Assembly: GCA_012519525.1 (NCBI GenBank)
Contig: JAAYQB010000104.1
Span: 1-8,679, forward strand
Source: Bacteroidales bacterium
Lineage (GTDB): Bacteria; Bacteroidota; Bacteroidia; Bacteroidales; WCHB1-69
Direction: 5' to 3'
DNA length: 8,679 bases
Numbering within the stretch: the stretch's first letter is position 1; each line of letters starts with the position of its first letter. The position numbers and the translations under genes were made by a program. Of this stretch, positions 1-6,900 are shown one piece after another. Under the pieces are notes generated by a model, which was not told where the DNA came from, ran no database searches, and was given only the letters and a program-made list of their open reading frames with translations.

Positions 1-2
1 TA

Positions 3-80
3 ACTTTTGAACAAAAAAAAGCATTTAATAGTCTAATGGGTTACCCCATTATGTTAATTTTTGATAGGGATTGTAGGTAA
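3..80 (+). CDS. Possible 3' end of an unrecognised gene, cut by the window edge
   Basis: A frame open from the left edge runs 25 codons to a TAA at 78-80. It begins TFEQKKAFNSLMGYP and ends in FDRDCR, which reads like an ordinary soluble protein tail. The upstream part lies outside the window, so family and start cannot be judged. Two observations support it. The stop is followed by T-rich sequence with a possible hairpin. The AGGTAA holding the stop is also found at the stop of the lipoprotein gene at 217-819. Against it, 25 open codons can occur by chance in any sequence, and positions 34-51 form a perfect 7-bp hairpin (TAATGGG / CCCATTA) that could be a non-coding structure. I do not recognise the product. 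Confidence 0.35.
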   Translation, partial: TFEQKKAFNSLMGYPIMLIFDRDCR

Positions 81-100
81 TTTTCCATCTATCCCTTTTT
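66..100 (+). terminator. Weak candidate terminator after the partial upstream frame
   Basis: AGGGAT (66-71) can pair with ATCCCT (91-96), followed by a run of T at 96-100. The loop is long (19 bases) and the stem is only 6 bp, so this is a tentative call. It begins just before the stop codon of the partial frame and would suit an end of transcription there. Confidence 0.25.
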
Positions 101-112
101 ATTAGGTAGTGT
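75..112 (+). repeat. Gene-end repeat, copy 1
   Basis: This stretch begins AGGTAATTTTCCATCT and matches copy 2 at 821-858 at roughly three quarters or more of positions by eye. The first 16 bases differ at one position only. The AGGTAA at its start contains the stop codon of the partial upstream frame. A shorter third copy lies at 905-925. All three are in the same orientation. Confidence 0.6.
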
Positions 113-174
113 ACCACCTTATGCTTTTAAAAAAAAAAAACGAGAATAAATGATAAAAAAAGAAAGAAACAAAT

Positions 175-188
175 AAAAGTATACTTTT
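175..188. promoter_or_regulatory. Perfect 14-bp palindrome overlapping the lipoprotein promoter
   Basis: AAAAGTATACTTTT is its own reverse complement and overlaps the -7 box at 182-189. A dimeric regulator bound here would block the promoter, so it is a candidate operator. That is inference: in DNA this AT-rich, a palindrome of this size can arise without function. The first nine bases reappear as the last nine bases of the window (8671-8679). Confidence 0.35.
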
Positions 189-189
189 G
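182..189 (+). promoter_or_regulatory. Bacteroidota-type -7 box for the lipoprotein gene
   Basis: TACTTTTG fits the TAnnTTTG consensus of the Bacteroidota primary sigma factor and is followed by C, as is common. Transcription would start near 196, leaving a leader of about 20 bases before the ATG at 217. No TTTG -33 box is visible. The upstream bases are an A-rich tract (about 154-178) that may compensate. Confidence 0.6.
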
Positions 190-216
190 CAATGTTAAAA
201 AATAAAAATATTAACA

Positions 217-819
217 ATGAGAAATTTGAAAAGGATTATATATGTACTTTTTTTCTTTCAACTTTATAGTTGTAGCAATGATAATATCTATATATGTAAT
301 TTAATTGATTTAACCGAATGGAATAAAGTTACGGATTCAATTATAAGAGAAAAAATACATTTAGATACTATATTAATATTTAACAAAAATAGACCGCCTC
401 TAATAATGAGAGATGGAAAAACGATTGTTAATACGTATGAAGAAAATATGAAATTTACTTTATCATTTAGAAAAAGGATATTAGAAGTTCTAAGGCAACA
501 AAAACTATTATTAAATGTTAAATATTTCTATGTTTATGAATTTTATGGTTATACAACTCATGGTTATGAGTATAATATTCAAATAATTGATAATAAAAAA
601 AGAATTTATGATTTTGAATATAATGAATCATTGGATAGTATGTTTATAAAAAAAATTGATTATTTTAAATATTGGAATGATTATTTGTATCTAACTGATG
701 AGAATTTTTATTCAGAAGTTGAAATGGGAACTATGACAGGGATTTCGATTGTAACATTAGTTAAAATAAATATGAAAAATAAAATTTCTTATAACATTAG
801 AAGTGTTTGTGTTAGGTAA
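217..819 (+). CDS. Unrecognised lipoprotein, 200 residues, AT-rich and probably accessory
   Basis: I do not recognise this family. Residues 1-18 form a signal peptide: basic start MRNLKR, hydrophobic IIYVLFFFQLYS, then a lipobox L16-Y17-S18-C19. It should therefore be lipidated at Cys19 and anchored in a membrane. The residues after Cys19 (SNDN) are not a strong Bacteroidota surface-export signal, so inner-face versus surface location is open. The mature part is rich in Tyr, Asn, Ile and Lys, has no Cys cluster or catalytic motif I can name, and alternates in a way that suggests beta structure. Composition differs from the genes to the right: sampled blocks 301-360 and 541-600 hold only 14 and 11 G/C of 60, and all 11 arginine codons are AGA or AGG. 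This suggests recent acquisition. The ATG at 217 is chosen because it gives the complete signal peptide just after a -7 box. Small AT-rich lipoproteins like this can be immunity or island proteins, but nothing here proves that. Confidence 0.8.
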   Translation: MRNLKRIIYVLFFFQLYSCSNDNIYICNLIDLTEWNKVTDSIIREKIHLDTILIFNKNRPPLIMRDGKTIVNTYEENMKFTLSFRKRILEVLRQQKLLLNVKYFYVYEFYGYTTHGYEYNIQIIDNKKRIYDFEYNESLDSMFIKKIDYFKYWNDYLYLTDENFYSEVEMGTMTGISIVTLVKINMKNKISYNIRSVCVR

Positions 820-820
820 T

Positions 821-858
821 AGGTAATTTCCCATCTGTTACTTTTATTATAAGTGTTT
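821..858 (+). repeat. Gene-end repeat, copy 2
   Basis: It begins two bases after the lipoprotein stop codon with AGGTAATTTCCCATCT and continues through a T-rich stretch to AAGTGTTT. It aligns with copy 1 (75-112) with one single-base gap and scattered changes. A second small duplication is nested here: AAGTGTTTGT occurs at 801-810, inside the gene, and again at 851-860, downstream of it. Confidence 0.6.
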
Positions 859-864
859 GTTTTT

Positions 865-882
865 AAAATTAATATTAATTTT
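865..882. repeat. Perfect 18-base A/T palindrome between the lipoprotein and GWxTD genes
   Basis: AAAATTAATATTAATTTT is self-complementary over all 18 bases and followed by one more T. It could extrude as a hairpin near the end of the lipoprotein transcript or be a binding site. Because it contains only A and T in a region of about 80% A+T, chance is a serious alternative. Confidence 0.3.
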
Positions 883-904
883 TCGATACTATCCCAAAAC
901 AAGT

Positions 905-925
905 ATATTTTCCATCTATTTTTAT
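905..925 (+). repeat. Gene-end repeat, short copy 3
   Basis: ATTTTCCATCTAT at 907-919 is identical to positions 80-92 in copy 1, followed by a T-rich run as in the other copies. It lies 46 bases after copy 2 and 70 bases before the GWxTD gene. I see no coding remnant attached to it. Confidence 0.4.
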
Positions 926-995
926 TTCCCCTTTTATTTTATATAATAATAACTTAAATTTTTTGTTAATATAAATACATTAAAATTTTAACAAA

Positions 996-2393
996 ATGCG
1001 AAAAATCATTATTTTTCTTGTTATCTCTTTTTTTTCCGTCTCATCGTTGTCGGCTAAAGATGTAAAAGCTACGATTAATTATTTATTATTTTCCATTCCA
1101 AAGGAAACAAATTACATTGAATTTCAATGTTTATTAATAGGAAGCAGCATAGAATATGCACCCATCAACGATAGTTCTTACCAAGGGCGTGTGAATTTAA
1201 CGGTAATTTTAAGTCCGATAGATACGGGAGGTCAAACCATTACGAGAAAATATTCATTTATTACGGACACTTATCCCGATTCTGTTTCCGCTACTAAAGA
1301 TAATCTTTACAACCTATTGCGTATTCCTATTGCCAATGGAGAATACCTAATGAAAATAATAATAAACGATTCCAACAATAAGGCATCTACACCTTTGACC
1401 TATGAGCAAAAACTTATCATGGATTATCAACCCAATAGTGTAAGCATATCCGACGTTCAGCTCATCAGCAACCTTACAATCGCCGACAACGGTAGTGCAT
1501 TTACAAAACATAATATTGATTTTATTCCTTATTTTTCGTTTTTCTATCCCGAAAACATCACCCAACTCATCTTTATGACCGAAATTTATAACACCGATAA
1601 AATCCAACAAGACTCATTTGTTTATCGTTGTTATTTATCGAACAATGGTAGCGATTATCCTTTAGACAACAAATATTTACGTCAAAAAAAATGTAAAAAA
1701 ACCGATATGCACGTCATATTGCACTCTTTCGATATCGACAGTTTGCCTTCGGGAAATTACCATTTGACCATTGAAATCTTTTCTGTCGATGATTCGCTGT
1801 TGACTTCAAAAAATCTGTTTTTCCAACGCAGCAATCCCGATATGAGTAAAAAAACAGATGATATAATGTCAAATATAGAAAAAGTCTCTCTTGATACACT
1901 GCTATTGTATTTGGATTATATTTACGTAATAGCCGACAGTAAAGAGAAAGAATTTATACGCCAAGCAAAAAAACACACTTACGAAGAATTGGATGCTTTT
2001 TTTGCAACTTTTTGGACAAAACGCTATTACGAAAATCCTCTTCAAGCATGGTATAGCTACTATAGAAATGTAATGATAGTCAATAATTCTTATTCTACTA
2101 ACACAATAAAAGGCTATCGTACCGACAGAGGATATGTCTTTCTTAAATACGGTCCCCCAAATGAAATAGAAAAACATCCTTTTACACAAGAATACTATCC
2201 ATACGAAATATGGTATTATTACAATACTGCTAATCAGAATAATGTGTATTTCATATTTTACAGTCGCGATTTAGTAACCAGCCTCTACGAACTGATACAC
2301 TCAACAGCGAGAGACGAAATATACGACCCCAGATGGAAATTGACACTCAAAGCCAAAGACGCAAGACCGGCAAGTATTGAAGATACGGAATAA
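996..2393 (+). CDS. Secreted GWxTD-domain protein of unknown function
   Basis: A 465-residue exported protein. Residues 1-20 are a signal peptide (MRKIIIFLVISFF, then SLSA) with likely signal peptidase I cleavage after Ala20. There is no lipobox Cys, so it should be soluble or loosely bound in the periplasm or beyond. Residues of about 25-285 look beta-rich, with many short Thr/Ser/Ile strands. Residues of about 300-360 are helical and contain F339-W340-x-x-R343. The family hallmark follows at 373-379 as GYRTDRG and at 386-388 as GPP, then a Tyr-rich segment (EYYPYEIWYYY). The motif normally reads GWxTD, and here Tyr replaces Trp. The family is widespread in Bacteroidota and Acidobacteria and, as far as I know, has no established biochemical role. 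It is co-directional with ahcY, 85 bases upstream of it. No consensus -7 box was found in the 176 bases before its ATG. Confidence 0.85.
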   Translation: MRKIIIFLVISFFSVSSLSAKDVKATINYLLFSIPKETNYIEFQCLLIGSSIEYAPINDSSYQGRVNLTVILSPIDTGGQTITRKYSFITDTYPDSVSATKDNLYNLLRIPIANGEYLMKIIINDSNNKASTPLTYEQKLIMDYQPNSVSISDVQLISNLTIADNGSAFTKHNIDFIPYFSFFYPENITQLIFMTEIYNTDKIQQDSFVYRCYLSNNGSDYPLDNKYLRQKKCKKTDMHVILHSFDIDSLPSGNYHLTIEIFSVDDSLLTSKNLFFQRSNPDMSKKTDDIMSNIEKVSLDTLLLYLDYIYVIADSKEKEFIRQAKKHTYEELDAFFATFWTKRYYENPLQAWYSYYRNVMIVNNSYSTNTIKGYRTDRGYVFLKYGPPNEIEKHPFTQEYYPYEIWYYYNTANQNNVYFIFYSRDLVTSLYELIHSTARDEIYDPRWKLTLKAKDARPASIEDTE

Positions 2394-2434
2394 GATATTT
2401 TTATAAAAGAAAGTTTTCACATCCATATTTTTAT

Positions 2435-2443
2435 TACCTTTGC
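2435..2443 (+). promoter_or_regulatory. Promoter -7 box of ahcY
   Basis: TACCTTTGC is a perfect TAnnTTTG box with the usual following C. A weak -33 candidate, TTTT at 2414-2417, lies 17 bases upstream. The predicted start, near 2449, leaves a leader of about 30 bases. This indicates that ahcY has its own promoter rather than depending on the GWxTD gene. Confidence 0.7.
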
Positions 2444-2478
2444 ATTTTGAAAAATCATTCCATTTAAAATAAAAAAAA

Positions 2479-3891
2479 ATGATGACTGACAGTACTTTAA
2501 ACTATAAAATTGCCGATATTACCCTCGCAGATTGGGGACGTAAAGAAATTGATATAGCAGAAAAAGAAATGCCCGGCTTAATGGCTGTACGCGAAAAATA
2601 CAGCCATTCGAAACCTTTAAAGGGTGTACGTATCACAGGTTCATTGCACATGACCATACAAACCGCTGTCCTTATCGAAACACTGGTCGAATTGGGAGCA
2701 GACGTACGTTGGGCAAGTTGCAATATTTTTTCCACCCAAGACCATGCAGCAGCAGCCATTGCCGCTAAAGGCATTCCGGTATTTGCATGGAAAGGCGAAA
2801 CTTTAGAGGAATATTGGTGGTGTACCAATCAAGCATTGACTTTTCCCGGCAACAAAGGACCTCAACTCATTGTTGACGACGGCGGCGATGCTACTTTGAT
2901 GGTTCACAAAGGTTATGCTATTGAAAACAATCCCGATTTAATACATGCCGAAACTTCATCGCTCGAAGAAGAAGTAGTATTGAAAAGATTAGCTGTAATT
3001 TACAAAGAAGACCCTACACGTTGGCATAGAATGGTAAAAGAAATCAAAGGCGTCTCGGAAGAAACCACAACAGGCGTTCATCGCTTGTATCAAATGCTTG
3101 CAAAAGGCGAATTATTATTTCCGGCTATCAACGTTAATGACTCTGTTACCAAATCAAAATTCGACAACTTATACGGTTGCAGAGAGTCCTTAGCCGACGG
3201 CATAAAAAGAGCTACCGATGTGATGATTGCCGGCAAAGTTGTTGTTGTATTAGGCTACGGTGATGTAGGAAAAGGTTGCGCTCATTCGATGCGTTCTTAC
3301 GGTGCCAGAGTGATTGTTACCGAAATAGACCCCATCTGTGCATTGCAAGCCGCTATGGAAGGTTTTGAAGTCAACGTGTTGGAAGACACATTACACGAAG
3401 GCAATATTTTTGTTACCACAACAGGCAACAAAGACGTGATTACTGCCGAACACATGAGCAAAATGTTAGACCAAGCCATTGTTTGCAATATCGGACATTT
3501 TGATAATGAGATACAAGTAGAAAAACTTGAAAAATATCCCGGCATCAAAAAACGTAACATAAAACCGCAGGTAGACGAGTATTTTTTCCCTGACGGACAT
3601 TCCATCTTTTTGTTAGCCGAAGGCAGATTGGTTAATTTGGGTTGTGCTACGGGACATCCTTCTTTTGTTATGAGCAATTCTTTTACCAATCAAGTTCTAG
3701 CGCAATTAGATTTATGGAAAAACGACTTAAAAACAGACGTTTATCGTTTGCCCAAACACTTGGACGAAGAAGTGGCTCGTTTACATTTAGAGAAAATAGG
3801 TGTTAAGTTAACACGCCTGACACAAGAACAAGCTGACTATATAGGCGTTAACGTTGACGGACCTTATAAAGCCGAGCATTACCGTTATTAA
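2479..3891 (+). CDS. ahcY: S-adenosylhomocysteine hydrolase (adenosylhomocysteinase)
   Basis: This cytosolic NAD-dependent enzyme splits S-adenosylhomocysteine into adenosine and homocysteine. It removes the inhibitory product of methyltransferases and feeds methionine resynthesis. Expected active-site residues are present: His57 in GSLHMT, Asp134 in DDGGD, Glu195 in SEETTTG, Lys225 and Asp229 in TKSKFD, and Cys234. The first signature is at 81-89 (CNIFSTQDH). The NAD-binding loop is GYGDVGKG at 259-266. The C-terminus KAEHYRY supplies Lys464 and Tyr468, which in family structures reach the cofactor of the neighbouring subunit. At 470 residues it is the long form: compared with the human enzyme, about 36 extra residues lie between Asp134 and Glu195, as in many bacterial enzymes. 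Two ATG codons (2479, 2482) are possible starts, with no ribosome-binding site to decide. It is intact and well conserved. Confidence 0.98.
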   Translation: MMTDSTLNYKIADITLADWGRKEIDIAEKEMPGLMAVREKYSHSKPLKGVRITGSLHMTIQTAVLIETLVELGADVRWASCNIFSTQDHAAAAIAAKGIPVFAWKGETLEEYWWCTNQALTFPGNKGPQLIVDDGGDATLMVHKGYAIENNPDLIHAETSSLEEEVVLKRLAVIYKEDPTRWHRMVKEIKGVSEETTTGVHRLYQMLAKGELLFPAINVNDSVTKSKFDNLYGCRESLADGIKRATDVMIAGKVVVVLGYGDVGKGCAHSMRSYGARVIVTEIDPICALQAAMEGFEVNVLEDTLHEGNIFVTTTGNKDVITAEHMSKMLDQAIVCNIGHFDNEIQVEKLEKYPGIKKRNIKPQVDEYFFPDGHSIFLLAEGRLVNLGCATGHPSFVMSNSFTNQVLAQLDLWKNDLKTDVYRLPKHLDEEVARLHLEKIGVKLTRLTQEQADYIGVNVDGPYKAEHYRY

Positions 3892-3899
3892 AAAATAAT

Positions 3900-3923
3900 T
3901 GATAAAAAGTTCACTTTTTATTG
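3900..3923 (+). terminator. Hairpin after ahcY, candidate terminator
   Basis: ATAAAAAG (3902-3909) and CTTTTTAT (3914-3921) pair perfectly around the loop TTCA, with two possible G-T pairs outside. It begins 9 bases after the ahcY stop codon. The stem is AT-rich and no T-run follows directly, so termination would be leaky at best. It may partly separate ahcY from the gene that follows. Confidence 0.5.
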
Positions 3924-3984
3924 TTAAGTAACATTTTTGGCTCATTTTTCGTTATATAGTTAGTTATTATAAATACTAATTATA

Positions 3985-6900
3985 TTGTTTAAAAAGACTA
4001 TCCGCATTGTAAGAAAAATAATAAAATGGACATTATTGTCCATTGTTTCTTTATTACTGATAATCATTCTGCTATTTAGTATCCCTGCCGTTCAAACCTA
4101 TGTGGCACAAAAAGCCGCAGCCTATTTGTCGAAGGAAATGGGAACGGAAGTTTCTATCGAGAAATTACGTATTTCATGGGATTTCGATATTATTATCGAG
4201 AAAATCATGCTGAAAGACCTTCACGGACACACATTAATAGCCGGCTCTCACGGAAGATGCGATTTTCCTAAATACAACCAACTAAATCGCCAACTTACCA
4301 TCTCAAACATACGGGTTGAAGATGCCGAAGTTTTTATAGCAAAATACAAGGGCGAAGACGATATCAATTTACGTTTTTTTATTAACTATATTAAACTTAA
4401 AAAACGCTCTGAGAGAAAGATACGCATTTCATTGCAAAACATAGAACTTAGAAACGGAAAATTTACTTTTTATAATGAACCGAAATTAGAAAAAGACAAA
4501 GAAGGTCATTGGAATTATGCTAACATCGTCATTGACAGCATTTATTCTAAAATAGATGAATTACTCATCATACACGATAGCTTAAATTTTAAAATCAGAG
4601 ATTTACGCGGAAAAGAACGTTCAGGCTTTGGTATCGAACAACTAAAAGGAAAATTGCGTATCAGCAACAGCGGACTCTACTGCTTTAATACTGTGTTGAC
4701 TACTCAGGAATCATCGCAAATACATTTGGATTTCGGATTTAAATACAACAGCTATTCCGACTTTTCCGATTTTGAAAACAATATTATCTTTGACTGTAAA
4801 ATACATCCTTCTACCCTATTTTTAAGCGACTTAGGTTATTTTGCACCTGCTTTAAAAGGGATGAAAGGAGTTGCCTCTGTACAAACGACCGCTCTTTATG
4901 GTCCGTTGGTTCAACTAAGCGGAAAAAACATTAAAATACAATTTGATAAGAACAATGTTTTTCAAGGCAACATCCAATTATCCGGATTGCCGGATATTGC
5001 GTCTACTCGTATCAAAGCTGCCGTACATAATTTGGAAATAACACCTTCTTTTATTCAAGCATTTGTTTTGCCCAACGATAAACAACTGCAACTACCTGCC
5101 ATCGTCAATCGCTTTCAATGGGTGAAAGTCAATGGAAATTTTGAAGGACTTTATTCTAATTTCATAGCCGATGCCGATATTAAAACCGATATTGGAAACG
5201 GCAGTTTTAAAGAAGTAAGCATTGAGTTGGGGAAAAACACTCTATCTTATAAAGGAAAATTTAATGTAGAAAATCTTTCTCTTAATCAGCTGATTAACTA
5301 TAAAGACATAGGCAATATAAGTGCTTCGGGAAAAGTAAACGGCAACAAAACCGGTATAGATACCGCTTTTATTCATATTTCGAAAATAGAGTACAAAAAC
5401 AATCCTATCACCAACATAGACTTAATGGGAGATTTTCATCAAAAACAACTCTCTTTCAGTTTAGTAAGCAACGATAAAAACCTAAAAACAGACATCAACG
5501 GAATGATTAATTTCAACAATGTTGAATACGAATACACATTTGTTGCCAATATTGACACATTGAATTTGAGCAATCTGCATTTGGCACGAAAAGATTCCAA
5601 TGCTATTGTAACTGCATCGGGAATAATAGGAAACATTAAAGGCAACACTTTCAACTCATTGGAAGGAAATGTACAGATGATTAACCTCAATTATTCAGAA
5701 AACGATAAAATATATTACTTAGACAATTTACAACTATCCGTTGGTGTTAACGAAGATGTATCTAAAAACATATCTTTTAAATCCAATTCGATAAATATCA
5801 ATTTAAATGGACATTTCTTATACGAAGAATTAATTCCCTTGCTTCAAAATCAATTACATGCCTACCTTCCTCATGCCGTAGCAAAAAGCAAAAAAACACT
5901 ATCGGATACTACTTATACTATTGATTTGCAAATAAACATGTTAAAAGCTATCCCTTTGTTGGAAGTGTTATTCCCGAAAATTATTTTCCCGGAAGGATTT
6001 CAAGCAAAAGCTCATCTCAACAGCCGTAAAAACAATTGGCGACTCAATGCTTCTATGCCCTCGCTTAAAATAAAACAACAAATATTTAAAGACATTGCCA
6101 TTCAATCGTACAACATCAACGAATTGCTAATGCTTAACACTTCTTGTGATTCTTATTGGTTTGAAAACGACACTATTCCTGTTTTCAACAACATTAATTT
6201 GCAAAGCGAAACCGGCAAAGATACGGTGCATTTTACCGTTAAGGCAGACGGTTTATCGCTAAATACCATCAAAGATGCTTTGATTCAAGGGAATGTTGTT
6301 TTTAACTCAAGCAGCGATTTCTTCTGTACAATCAATGACGGAAACATTATCATAGACACCTCTACTTTTCTTTTCAATCCAAATAACTACATACATTTCA
6401 GTAAAGACAGCATCTATTTTAAAAACGTAGGATTGCACGCCAACCATAGACGCATAGAGTTGTTGGGGGCTTTATCTTCTTTGCATAATACTGTCTTGAA
6501 TTGTGAGTTCAATAAAATCAATTTGGAAGATTTTGATTTAATATTAAAAAAATACAAGCTAACGCTTGCCGGCGAAGCCACAGGAAAGGCTTCCTTAGTG
6601 AGCAACCAGTACGGCTACAATGTTATTGGAGATGTCAATGTCAATCAGTTTGCATTTAACGATGTATTATTAGGCGAATTTCAAGGCAAAACAATATGGC
6701 AAAACGATAAGAAAAAATTATGGATTACGGCTTCCATTATTCCCGACGAAATGGAATCGCAAGACCTGACAGTCAACGTATACGGTTATTTCGACCCTAT
6801 TGAAAAATTTATTGATTTAAAAGGAGACATACAAGAATTTAACATTAAAACATTAGCCCCTTATATTCAATTCTTTGCCCATAAAGTAGAAGGCATAGGA

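Noticed and set aside
34..51. Perfect 7-bp hairpin TAATGGG / CCCATTA as a separate regulatory element
   Set aside because: It falls inside the partial upstream frame, has no T-run after it, and can be explained by the coding sequence LMGYPIM.
129..140. Run of 12 A before the lipoprotein promoter
   Set aside because: Homopolymer runs are expected in DNA this AT-rich. It is too far from the start codon to be a likely phase-variation switch of the reading frame.
1347..2189. Three minus-strand open frames within the GWxTD gene
   Set aside because: All are antisense to a gene with a signal peptide and recognisable C-terminal motifs. None has a promoter or plausible protein features.
2394..2478. 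SAH-sensing riboswitch before ahcY
   Set aside because: The leader after the predicted transcription start is only about 30 bases, too short for a riboswitch, and no GC-rich conserved fold is visible in the gap.
2502..2828. Open frame of 108 codons on the minus strand
   Set aside because: It lies wholly within ahcY, whose conserved active-site motifs fix the coding strand; it has no signal or domain of its own.
3297..3689. Open frame of 130 codons on the minus strand
   Set aside because: It is antisense to the NAD-binding and C-terminal part of ahcY. Openness follows from the codon pattern of the real gene.
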